This document shows, piece after piece, positions 53,555 to 61,513 of a stretch of DNA of 64,000 nucleotides (position 1 is its first letter; every line of letters starts with the position of its first letter). The stretch is taken from contig CAXXDU010000002.1 in assembly GCA_963667535.2 (NCBI GenBank), forward strand, positions 1,860,001 through 1,924,000. The letters are read 5' to 3'. The notes beneath the pieces were generated by a model, which was not told the origin of the DNA, did not search any database, and was given only the letters and a program-made list of their open reading frames with translations. The position numbers and the translations under genes were made by a program. The stretch comes from UBA5614 sp963667535 (GTDB lineage Bacteria > Cloacimonadota > Cloacimonadia > Cloacimonadales > Cloacimonadaceae).

Positions 53555-55852
53555 TTATTCTGAATCAGAACAGATAATCTTATAAAATTTATTATCTGCA
53601 GTTTGACTATTCAATATGGTTGTTGGATTTGTGGTCGTGATGATTAAATTAAAGGGAGTTGTTTCAAAGTCAGGGCTATCTCCGGCATAAACTTTGTACG
53701 TAATTCGGTTAGTTTCCGGGTAGGAATTACCTTCCCAACCGCCTTCAGTGACTTCCTGCCAGGAGATATTAAACTGATTAGTTCCTGTGTGCTGCAAATC
53801 TAGTCCCCTTGCAGAATATGGGGGAATATTATCAACCGAATAACCGCTCATGACAATCGATGGCCAGAATCCAATGTTATTCTGATAAACCACCATATAG
53901 TCTGCAGCATGTGTGCCGGTAGAGGATGAATCCTGTATTGTGCTGACAGTAACTCCATATTCTGAGAAATTTATAGCATGGACGTCGGTTAAATAATCCC
54001 AGACTCTGGAACCATCTCTCCAGCAGATGTTTCTATTTTCACTTTGAATATCTAAAGTCAATTGGAGCGGGCTATTGATACAAACAGCATTATCATTTCG
54101 AGATGTATTGAGCCGCCATATGGAATAGTAAGCATTAGGTAAAAAGGTAACGTCAATATCACTCCTTATCCAGCGTAGATATATCTGGTGTCCCTGGTCT
54201 GGAGTGACATCCGCAGTTCTGGTAATAACTGGTTTTAACAATCTATAGTATATTCCGATATCCTCAATACTGCCATCCTGATTAAGAGGTAAACCAGGAT
54301 TGCCTGAATCTATGCAGGGGGAATTATATTGCAGACTCCAGTTCGCAACTAATGCATCGAAGGTAAATCCCCTTCCGGCAGTGGGACTGGTAAAAAGCGG
54401 ATTACCAGAAACATTGTTTGTATAGTTGGCGGGGATTATTATGTCTATTCCGGAGATGCCCCCTTCTATACAGGAATAACTGACATAAGTGGTGGTAGAA
54501 GCAAGAGTAAATATCTGATTTGTGTTATTACCCCAGATGATGCTGCTTTCTACGAAGCACGACCCCCAACATTCCAAACCATAATCAGCGTTATTAATTA
54601 TATTACAATGTTTGATATGAATGCTTCCTCCACTTATATAGATACCGCGACCTTCATTATTTGCGACTAAGTTATTCTTAAAATCTCCGGTGCAATTTGA
54701 CATATACACAGCCTGGCAAGAAGAATTTATGTAATTATTAACTATTTGATTGTTATACACATTGCTCACATCACATATCTGAAGAAAGAGAGCGCATGAC
54801 TCGGGATCGAATCCGGTGAGATTGTTAAATAATCTGTTGCTTCTTATTATCGGTGTACAATATGCACTTAGAATGGCTGCACCCAGGTATTCTGATGTGT
54901 TATTGTGTATACTGCAATTTTCAATGATTGCATTTTGATTCATAAATATTCCGCTACCTGTCAAACCATCACTGACGTTTTCCCTGATTTCCGAATTACT
55001 GATCCGACATTTGTTATAACAAACTCTTATTCCGGAATCCGAACAATGCTCAATTATGGCATGATTTATCAAAGTAGAATCGTTGGCAGTATTTGTTGTG
55101 ATCAAATCTACGCCTTTCCAGTCAGTAGCTCCGCTATTAGAAGTCAGTAAAACTTCATGGCCCTCAGTTCCGGAAATCAGCAACCTGCCATTTACGGTCA
55201 GGTTTTTATCTGTCTGAAAATAGAAATGAACATCAGGTGATAAAGTACAAGTATATCCGTCCGGAACAATGATGTTTCCTACAGGATGGTAGTCTCCGGC
55301 AGACCAGGTACCGTAACCCAGCGTATTTGAGTAGGTTAGAGAAATGTCGTCAATATACCAATAATCTAAATCGTTTGTATCACCCGTAAAATAAAAAGCA
55401 ATATAAGTTGTAGAAGATTTGCCCAATTCAAAGCTGAAAGGTATACTGATTTGATTTGCGGCAATATCACTGGAGCCTGTTACTGACCATAAATTTGTCC
55501 AACTAGTTAAATCTTTGGATATCTGCACACCTATAGTATAATTACTTGCAGTTGTATAATCGTCCAGCATATAGCGAAAACTAAGCGCCATATCATGAAT
55601 CCGCTCAGTATTAAACATGGGTGAGATAAATCTGTAAGTGCCTGTTCCAGTTGGAGTGTAAGTAAATCTCAGTTCGCCTGTTGTACCACCTGCGAAATTT
55701 GTTCCGGCTGAACTCCAGTTAGTTGTTGTTGGTCCAGTCATTGTCCAACCTGAGGGTAAGGTCGGATACCCTGAAAAATTCTGTGATATCAGTTCAACAC
55801 CACTTAATAAGGATAAACTAAATATGACAATTAGTAGCAATATTGTTTTCAT
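53555..55852 (-). CDS. Secreted jelly-roll/parallel beta-helix protein (765-residue paralogue 2)
   Basis: 765 residues, the same length as its downstream neighbour. The N-terminal domain is almost unchanged (QNFSGYPTLPSGWTMTGPTTTNWSSAGTN, YWYIDDISLTYSNTLGYGTW). So is the FN3-like end (FNISWQEVTEGGWEGNSYPETNRITYKVYAGDSPDF). The helix rungs between are more diverged (CRISNSEIRENVSDGLTGSGIFM). Tandem duplication with its own promoter and terminator. A surface binding role is likely; no enzyme motif is seen. Confidence 0.8.
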   Translation of the reverse strand: MKTILLLIVIFSLSLLSGVELISQNFSGYPTLPSGWTMTGPTTTNWSSAGTNFAGGTTGELRFTYTPTGTGTYRFISPMFNTERIHDMALSFRYMLDDYTTASNYTIGVQISKDLTSWTNLWSVTGSSDIAANQISIPFSFELGKSSTTYIAFYFTGDTNDLDYWYIDDISLTYSNTLGYGTWSAGDYHPVGNIIVPDGYTCTLSPDVHFYFQTDKNLTVNGRLLISGTEGHEVLLTSNSGATDWKGVDLITTNTANDSTLINHAIIEHCSDSGIRVCYNKCRISNSEIRENVSDGLTGSGIFMNQNAIIENCSIHNNTSEYLGAAILSAYCTPIIRSNRLFNNLTGFDPESCALFLQICDVSNVYNNQIVNNYINSSCQAVYMSNCTGDFKNNLVANNEGRGIYISGGSIHIKHCNIINNADYGLECWGSCFVESSIIWGNNTNQIFTLASTTTYVSYSCIEGGISGIDIIIPANYTNNVSGNPLFTSPTAGRGFTFDALVANWSLQYNSPCIDSGNPGLPLNQDGSIEDIGIYYRLLKPVITRTADVTPDQGHQIYLRWIRSDIDVTFLPNAYYSIWRLNTSRNDNAVCINSPLQLTLDIQSENRNICWRDGSRVWDYLTDVHAINFSEYGVTVSTIQDSSSTGTHAADYMVVYQNNIGFWPSIVMSGYSVDNIPPYSARGLDLQHTGTNQFNISWQEVTEGGWEGNSYPETNRITYKVYAGDSPDFETTPFNLIITTTNPTTILNSQTADNKFYKIICSDSE

Positions 55853-55887
55853 AAAACCTCCAAATAATATTGAAAATTCTATTTTTA

Positions 55888-55916
55888 TTTAAATTAGCAT
55901 TGGTTCTTTGTGTCAA
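55888..55916 (-). promoter_or_regulatory. Promoter of paralogue 2
   Basis: Minus-strand TTGACA, 17-bp spacer, TTTAAA, conserved with the promoter of paralogue 1. Confidence 0.7.
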
Positions 55917-56040
55917 GAAATTATTCGTTATAAGAATTTGGTTTCCCGATTTTGAGTCTGCTCTATTGATTCAATTTCTCTGCTTTGCTGAAAGAAAAGC
56001 AATTAATATGTTTGTACTTTTCTGATGCTATTCCAGTCTT

Positions 56041-56889
56041 TTACTCATCAGGAGTTTTGGCTAGAAGAGGGATATAAATGTTAAAACAACTACCTTGTTC
56101 AGGATTACTATCTACTGTAACACGTCCTCCATGCAGATTGACAATTCTGTCTACATAAGCTAACCCAAGTCCTGTACTTGGTTCTCCACCTGTTGGTTTT
56201 TTACTGCCGACATAGTAAGGTTCGAATATTTTAGTAATTTCTGCTTGGGATATACCGATTCCTTTATCAATAATACTTATCACGGCAAATCCTGCATCAG
56301 TATTGCACTGAACGGTAATCTTGCTGCCATTTATCGAGAACTTAATAGCATTGCCGATTAGATTATTAAAAGCTTGGAAAATTTTGCTTTTATCGATTGT
56401 AACAATAACTGGAAATACTAATTCGAGGAACTCTATAGTAATATTCTTCCTCGATGCAATGAGTTTATTAAAGTTAATGCTCTCTCTGACCAGGATATTC
56501 ATATCGACAGATTTTAATTCGAGTTCGAGGTTTCCGTCTTCGATTTTTGTAAAATCAAGCAAATTCTCGATAATTAGCAGCATTGTATTACTTTGTTCAG
56601 TAATCAACTTCAACATTTTAATGTTGTCTTCGCCGGTTCGTCCTGCTAATTGCTCTGCTAAAGACTCACTAAAATATCTAATTGCTCCCAGAGGTCCGCG
56701 TAAATCATGAGATGTGATGCTTAAAAGCTTGTTCTTTTGTTCGTTCATTCTCTTCAGTTCAATATTGGCTTTGGTTAATTCTCTCTTTGTATCAATCAAT
56801 TCGTTATTCAAGGCTGTGTATTTCTCGATAATGTCGCTATCTTCCAATATCGGCTTTAATGGTTTTAATTTGATATCGTTATTCTTCAT
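56041..56889 (-). CDS. Soluble sensor histidine kinase
   Basis: 282 residues, no membrane segment. Residues ~20-57 form a coiled coil (NNELIDTKRELTKANIELKRMNEQ). H-box SITSHDLRGPLGAIRYF with His61, N-box FQAFNNLIGNAIKFS, G1 IIDKGIGIS, G2 GLGLAYVDRIVNLHGG. It has no sensor domain of its own: the overlapping upstream gene (ATGA overlap) supplies a cobalamin-binding protein, so the two should act together. No response regulator is in the window. Confidence 0.92.
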   Translation of the reverse strand: MKNNDIKLKPLKPILEDSDIIEKYTALNNELIDTKRELTKANIELKRMNEQKNKLLSITSHDLRGPLGAIRYFSESLAEQLAGRTGEDNIKMLKLITEQSNTMLLIIENLLDFTKIEDGNLELELKSVDMNILVRESINFNKLIASRKNITIEFLELVFPVIVTIDKSKIFQAFNNLIGNAIKFSINGSKITVQCNTDAGFAVISIIDKGIGISQAEITKIFEPYYVGSKKPTGGEPSTGLGLAYVDRIVNLHGGRVTVDSNPEQGSCFNIYIPLLAKTPDE

Positions 56890-57947
56890 GCTACCTTTAT
56901 TAATTCCTTAGCTTTTATTATCGCTTGCTTGGCATCACTTCCATAGCCATCAGCACCAACTTTTTGCCAGAGTAAAATATCGATATTAAAGGGGTAACCA
57001 CCTACGAGTATTTTTACATGAGGTGCCTGTTGTTTCATGGAATTGATCAGCATTTCCATCTTCTGGAGATTTGTGCTCAGAGTAATGGATAGAGCAAGAA
57101 GATTAACTCTCTTTGATAAAACTATGTCAGGAATGGCAGTTATCGGTGTATTCGCTCCTAAAAAGTAGGTATCCCAACCGTCAATTTCCAGAAGGTCTGT
57201 AATCATCCTCAAACCTATTTCATGCTGTTCTCCGCTGATACAAGCAGCTACCAATGAACGTCCGGTCTTGGCATGACTGAATATCTGAGGGTAAAACTGA
57301 GACATTATTACTTGTGTGGCAGAAGTAACGTAATGCTCCATGGCTACACTAATGAGATGTGCATGCCATAATCTGCCAACTTCGTATTGTACTGTTTGGA
57401 AAATGTGTAAATAGCAATCTTGTATTGATAATCCTTTTTTGACTAGTTCATCTATAAACCTGGCAGCCTTGTCTTTCTTTCCCTTCAGCAACATTGCTAA
57501 AACATAACGTGCTTCATTGAACAAAGGTTGTGTTTCGAGGATATAAGATGGTGTTTCTATCGCATCGATTTTAATTTCGTCAATTACAATATCCAGATAT
57601 GTATTTAATCCGAATTCTTCACCGGCAGGATATTCAGATTCCAGAACTTCTTTGAAGCAACGGAAAAAAACTCCAACCTGCTCTTGGGGGATATTCAGAC
57701 TTTTAAACAATTGTTTTGCCCAAATAATGTAGTCACGGAAAATCTCAGTTGATTCATATGCTATTGCCTGGCTTAGAAAATCAATATGATATCCGCAATC
57801 ATTGCGATATTCATACAAGTCTGATTCAGAATACTTCTGCTTCAAATGTGGTTGTTTCTGAAACTGGCATTCAAGCAATTTCTCGGCTATAACAAACTTT
57901 CGTGATTGCATCAATCTACAAAATTCTGTTCTATTTTTTGTTATCAT
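56886..57947 (-). CDS. Cobalamin-binding sensor protein with CarH-type motif
   Basis: 353 residues from the ATG preceded by GGAGAATAC. Residues ~1-135 are helical and unassigned. About 140-220 are the B12-binding helical cap with WHAHLISVAMEH (Trp194, nine residues, Glu204-His205), the Wx9EH signature of CarH/LitR photoreceptors. About 230-350 are the Rossmann B12 domain with GEQHEIG (ExHxxG, His242 as lower ligand), GWDTYFLGANTP, LALSITLS and ILVGGYPF. Unlike CarH there is no MerR DNA-binding domain; output presumably goes through the coupled kinase. It could sense light via adenosylcobalamin or simply cobalamin level. Confidence 0.85.
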   Translation of the reverse strand: MITKNRTEFCRLMQSRKFVIAEKLLECQFQKQPHLKQKYSESDLYEYRNDCGYHIDFLSQAIAYESTEIFRDYIIWAKQLFKSLNIPQEQVGVFFRCFKEVLESEYPAGEEFGLNTYLDIVIDEIKIDAIETPSYILETQPLFNEARYVLAMLLKGKKDKAARFIDELVKKGLSIQDCYLHIFQTVQYEVGRLWHAHLISVAMEHYVTSATQVIMSQFYPQIFSHAKTGRSLVAACISGEQHEIGLRMITDLLEIDGWDTYFLGANTPITAIPDIVLSKRVNLLALSITLSTNLQKMEMLINSMKQQAPHVKILVGGYPFNIDILLWQKVGADGYGSDAKQAIIKAKELIKVA

Positions 57948-58049
57948 GTATTCTCCAAATCCGGGAAAATGATACTTAAGTATGTGTACAGGTATGCTAT
58001 ATCTTGGCAAGTAAAAGTTTTAAAGAGTTGCAATGCTTATGCTGTCAAT

Positions 58050-58158
58050 CAGTCTGGACGGTACTATCTCAATCCGTCAGGATGAAACTATGTATCTCGG
58101 CACGTGAGTGCCGTGTACAGGATCACCTCCTGACATATCAGTCCGTTAGGACGGCACT
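58050..58158. repeat. REP-like palindromic cluster downstream of RAYT transposase
   Basis: Contains CAATCCGTCAGGATGAAACT, CTCGGCACGTGAGTGCCG (hairpin) and CAGTCCGTTAGGACGGCACT. Direct relatives occur at 58857-58995 and 60104-60295. Confidence 0.8.
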
Positions 58159-58621
58159 AAACTTCAGTTTTCCAGAATCCTTCCTCTGTATCTGCTTTAA
58201 GACCATGTGCTTTCAGGAACTCCATCATTTCATCATATAGCTTATGTTTCTTGTGATGCTCTTCTTGTCCCTGGATGTATGTTGTGACTGTCTTCAGCTT
58301 CGTCTGTGAAACGGTAAAGGCACCATATCCTTCATTCCATGAGAACTTTCCCGGCACAAGCTTCTCGTCATTGATAAACTTGCTGCTATTAGCTTTTGTT
58401 TTTTGCGTATACTCAGCCACTGATACCGAGGGATGCAGTCCATCCAGCAGGTGTACATGGTCTGGATTTATATATCCCGTTATAAGGTGCGATTTTAGAT
58501 TGGTAGTGATTCCTGCCATATAGTTTAAGATGCGGTCTCTTTTGTTTTTGTCGTTGATAGGAAACCTGCATTTAGTTGCAAACACAATGTGAATGTATAG
58601 CTTTGTAAAACTACCAGGCAT
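58157..58621 (-). CDS. REP-associated tyrosine transposase (RAYT, IS200/IS605 TnpA-like)
   Basis: 154 residues. Single-strand HUH transposase: LYIHIVFATKCR, HUH motif His55-Val-His57 in NPDHVHLLDGLHP, and nucleophile Tyr115 in TTYIQGQEEHHKKHKLYDE. These match the Y1 transposase family, in particular the stand-alone REP-associated branch. It is flanked on both sides by palindromic repeats, which are the expected substrates. It looks intact. Ribosome site GAGAGG precedes the ATG. Confidence 0.92.
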   Translation of the reverse strand: MPGSFTKLYIHIVFATKCRFPINDKNKRDRILNYMAGITTNLKSHLITGYINPDHVHLLDGLHPSVSVAEYTQKTKANSSKFINDEKLVPGKFSWNEGYGAFTVSQTKLKTVTTYIQGQEEHHKKHKLYDEMMEFLKAHGLKADTEEGFWKTEV

Positions 58622-58655
58622 GATAACCTCTCTATTTCTTTATTTTATGCTTATC

Positions 58656-58812
58656 AGTTTCGTCCTACCGGACTCAAGTCTTGCTGAGAGTACTCATCCC
58701 AGGCACTTACGTACCTGGTTACATAGTTTCGTCCTACCGGACTGAAGTCTTGCTGAGAGTACTTATTCCAGGCACTTACGTACCTGGTTACATAGTTTCG
58801 TCCTGCCGGACT
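58656..58812. repeat. 69-bp tandem repeat of REP-like units (2 full + 1 partial)
   Basis: Unit starts AGTTTCGTCCTACCGGACT and contains the palindrome CCAGGCACTTACGTACCTGG. Copies start at 58656, 58725 and 58794 (truncated). Inverse orientation to the cluster at the other end of the transposase. Confidence 0.9.
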
Positions 58813-58856
58813 AAACCATAATATGACCTGACTGGCTCAACCGTGAACTAAGCTGG

Positions 58857-58995
58857 CAGGACGACGCTATCTCAATCCGTTAGGATGAAACTATGTAACT
58901 CGGCACGTGAGTGCCGTGTACAGGCTATCTATCCCAAACAAAAGTCCGGCAGGACGGTACTATCTCTACTCGTAAGGTATAAACTATCTCAATCC
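58857..58995. repeat. REP-like cluster
   Basis: ATCTCAATCCGTTAGGATGA, CTATGTAACTCGGCACGTGA with the GGCACGTGAGTGCC hairpin, and AGTCCGGCAGGACGGTACTA. Same order as the cluster at 58050. Confidence 0.8.
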
Positions 58996-59178
58996 TCATT
59001 GTTCTATTCTGTTCTTTGTGAGAATATTAACATATATCACCTAATTTTCTAAATATATGTGACTGATATATTAGGTCAAGGTTAAAGATGGACTCACATT
59101 AATTCCAAACAAAAATTGGGGTTACTAAACTGATTTCATGCTAAAGTATGGGTTACATTTCCCAATCCTCACCGCCTG

Positions 59179-59225
59179 GCAAGCGTATATCAAGCGTAAG
59201 ATTAATACGCTTGATATACGCTTGC
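59179..59225. repeat. 11-bp periodic palindrome
   Basis: Four 11-mers (AAGCGTATATC, AAGCGTAAGAT, TAATACGCTTG, ATATACGCTTG) forming 20-bp perfect arms around a 7-base loop. Confidence 0.92.
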
Positions 59226-59371
59226 TTCTGATGAAGGATTTATGGCTTTCTCAGTTTTGAAAGTGCTATTTGTGATTTTATTACTGGCTCTTTAGCAGTT
59301 CTTATCCTTCCACAGGCTCAGGATGACCGCTTAACATAAGGTCAAGCACAAGTCATGGTACTGCGTTTCCG

Positions 59372-59431
59372 GTAGCGTAGGTTTCCAAACCTGCGTCTAT
59401 AACTTTGTACAGCATTGGAATGCTATACTAC
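59372..59431. repeat. Double-hairpin repeat element (copy 2)
   Basis: GTAGCGTAGGTTTCCAAACC..., spacer, ACAGCATTGGAATGCTATAC. Same layout as 48464-48523, but the hairpin arms carry paired substitutions (AGG/CCT, AGC/GCT). Confidence 0.75.
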
Positions 59432-59502
59432 TTTTGCACAAGGAATATCCCCTCCATACTATTTCCTTCTCTTGTGGGTCTTAACTGACGATAGGGTTCT
59501 GC

Positions 59503-59557
59503 AGGGAGTCATCAGGGAGTCTGCAGGGACTTTACTCCTTGAAAACTCCTGTCAGAT
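59503..59557. repeat. 11-bp periodic element
   Basis: AGGGAGTCATC, AGGGAGTCTGC, AGGGACTTTAC, TCCTTGAAAAC, TCCTGTCAGAT. Flanked on the left by ACTGACGATAGGGTT, shared with the element at 21.4 kb. Confidence 0.85.
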
Positions 59558-59625
59558 TCTCATCAAATACTCTTGGTTAGTTAAGAGCTAATCAAGAAAG
59601 AAACAAGCAATAAGCACGATATTAT

Positions 59626-59793
59626 AGCTGGAGTTCAAAATTCCCTCGGCACGTTAAATATTGATACCAATGTAAAAGGGAATTTCGGACTTCAGCTAAA
59701 ACATTTACAGATAACGCATTCCGAAGTCCGATTTGCCCAATCACAATGATATCTACTGAAGACTTAAATGGGCAAATTGAACTCCGGTAATGC
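59626..59793. repeat. Two related imperfect inverted repeats
   Basis: AGCTGGAGTTCAAAATTCCC (59626) faces GGGAATTTCGGACTTCAGCT (to 59697). GCATTCCGAAGTCCGATTTG (59716) faces CAAATTGAACTCCGGTAATGC-type sequence (to 59793). The four arms are variants of one another. Confidence 0.7.
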
Positions 59794-59896
59794 TCTTCCT
59801 TTGGAATTTTCGCACAGCCTCTAAATGCAGAACCACATTTCTATCCGGTAGAGAATTATAAAAATGAGTAAATAACTGAGAGAAGCGTCACCATAA

Positions 59897-60019
59897 TTGG
59901 CATTTGCGTCACTCCATATATATAGAGGCACTAAATTGATACTGGAAAATTGAAAATAAACCGGAAATGCCTGACCATTTTGGGCATTTTCCTGACCCTA
60001 AATATATAGAGGGAATTAT
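59897..60019. repeat. Direct repeat of ~40 bases containing ATATATAGAGG
   Basis: TTGGCATTTGCGTCACTCC and TGGGCATTTTCCTGACCCT each lead to an ATATATAGAGG box, at 59897-59937 and 59980-60019. No CRISPR-like series. Confidence 0.6.
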
Positions 60020-60103
60020 TTTTCGCGATACAGTTGAAAGGTGATAAGGTGGAAAAGTGTAAAGGTGGAAAGAAAGAACAAAGATAGCCCACCCTGAATG
60101 AAA

Positions 60104-60295
60104 CACTTTCTCAATCCGTTAGGATGTAACTATGTAACCCGGCACGTGAGTGCCAGGGATAGATACTTCCACTACGTATCAGTCCGGTAGGACGACACTT
60201 CGAAATGTGTAGTGTCGTCCTACAGGACTCAGAGTAGCAGATTATGGCATTCCCGGCACTCACGTGTCGGGTTACATAGTATCGTCTTTCAGACT
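60104..60295. repeat. Inverted pair of REP-like clusters
   Basis: CAATCCGTTAGGATGTAACT...CCCGGCACGTGAGTGCC on the left, inverse CGGCACTCACGTGTCGGG on the right, around ACACTTCGAAATGTGTAGTG. A large hairpin-forming BIME-like unit. The 58.6-60.36 kb region has no supported gene. Confidence 0.8.
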
Positions 60296-60357
60296 TATGG
60301 GGAACAAAGTATTACATAATAGTCTATATACAATGAATTGAAAACAAAGGAGAAAAA

Positions 60358-60804
60358 ATGAAAGCAACATTTGATTTCGGATTCAAAGGATTGTCAGGGA
60401 TGAGGGGTAATAGTATCTTCTATTATCACTCGAAGCATCAGGTGTGTCTGGTACGTTCAAAACCAGAGTTTGAACCAAACGCCAGAACAGAAAAGATGAA
60501 GGCAATTATGGCTAATCTAAAGTTTATCGACCCATCACGGGAGTATAAGCAAAACTTTATTGATTATCTGGATGATTACAATGCGCTGAAAGAAAATCGG
60601 GGTAATCTGCTCATAAGCTGGAGTAATCTCTATCTGAAAATACTGTTCAAACTGGCAAAGATAAATCCTGCTGTAAATCTGCTGACCCTGAACCGGGCAC
60701 AAATATATGCAGATAACCTGCCGTGTAAGAGTCTAAGGGCTGCCATTGAAGCAGGATTACTGCCAACGGTAAAAGACTACACAAGATTTAACAGTGATAT
60801 TTGA
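60358..60804 (+). CDS. Hypothetical protein
   Basis: 148 residues, no signal peptide or membrane segment. AAAGGAG nine bases before the ATG supports expression. The first ~45 residues look beta-stranded (ATFDFGFKGLSGMRGNSIFYYHSKHQVCLVRSKPEF), the rest helical (YKQNFIDYLDDYNALKEN; AQIYADNLPCKSLRAAIEAGLLP). No family recognised. Its beta-rich start resembles small phage-like or chromosomal proteins without giving a function. Converges on the TetR gene with a 2-base gap. Confidence 0.65.
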   Translation: MKATFDFGFKGLSGMRGNSIFYYHSKHQVCLVRSKPEFEPNARTEKMKAIMANLKFIDPSREYKQNFIDYLDDYNALKENRGNLLISWSNLYLKILFKLAKINPAVNLLTLNRAQIYADNLPCKSLRAAIEAGLLPTVKDYTRFNSDI

Positions 60805-60806
60805 TA

Positions 60807-61445
60807 TTAGGGCTTTGTCCTGCTTTTCTCCAATGGAACAAAAGCTCTCAGCAGATATTCTATTTCTAGCTCGTAGGATGAATCAGGAAACCGGGGGTGC
60901 AGAATATATTGATGGGCAATCCCATAAAGTGCTTTATGAAAGAACTCTTCTGCCAATTCGGGTTCAAGGTCTTTTCTGAATTCCCCGGACTTGATTCCAT
61001 CATGTAGAATCCGGCTCACAATCGGTGGTGATTCTAAGCGCCATTTTTCCAGTTGTGCCACGACTTCAGGGCTGAGTTTTGTTGCTTCATTATGAACGGC
61101 AATGTCATACCATTGCAATAAAGAGAATTCTCCGGTGTGGCTGCGATTCCACTCAAAATAGAACATGCAGTAATGGTTTAGAAGCTCGTATTGAGAGAAA
61201 TTACTCTTCTGTTCAATAATATCATAGGCTTGTTTGTAGAACTCAGAAAGTGTATTCATAACAACCACAACCAGCAAATCGAGCTTGCTGCGATAATATT
61301 GGTATAGTGTTTTACGGGAAAACTCAGATAAACGTGCAATCTCATCCATCCCAACCTTTTCGAAACCATCACGGACAAACAGAATTCTGGCAGCTTCTAT
61401 AACTAACCGTCTGCGTTCAGCATTCTCTCGTTCCCGCCTTGTCAT
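60807..61445 (-). CDS. TetR/AcrR-family transcriptional regulator
   Basis: 212 residues. N-terminal HTH: RRLVIEAARILFVRDGFEKVGMDEIARLSEFSRKTLYQYYRSKLDLLVVV (about 10-60), the classic TetR DNA-binding pattern. A helical ligand domain follows (EEFFHKALYGIAHQYILHP). AAGGAG lies before the ATG. No efflux pump is adjacent; its target is unknown. The 68-base gap to the next gene downstream of its start contains that gene's 3' end only. Confidence 0.92.
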   Translation of the reverse strand: MTRRERENAERRRLVIEAARILFVRDGFEKVGMDEIARLSEFSRKTLYQYYRSKLDLLVVVVMNTLSEFYKQAYDIIEQKSNFSQYELLNHYCMFYFEWNRSHTGEFSLLQWYDIAVHNEATKLSPEVVAQLEKWRLESPPIVSRILHDGIKSGEFRKDLEPELAEEFFHKALYGIAHQYILHPRFPDSSYELEIEYLLRAFVPLEKSRTKP

Positions 61446-61513
61446 TATATTACTCCTTGGATACTTATATAAATAAAACTATTTTTGGTAAAGTGTGCTC
61501 ATCTGTCAAGCAA

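Noticed and set aside
58656..58812. CRISPR array
   Set aside because: The 69-bp units are whole tandem copies with no unique spacers, only two and a partial copy, and no cas genes.
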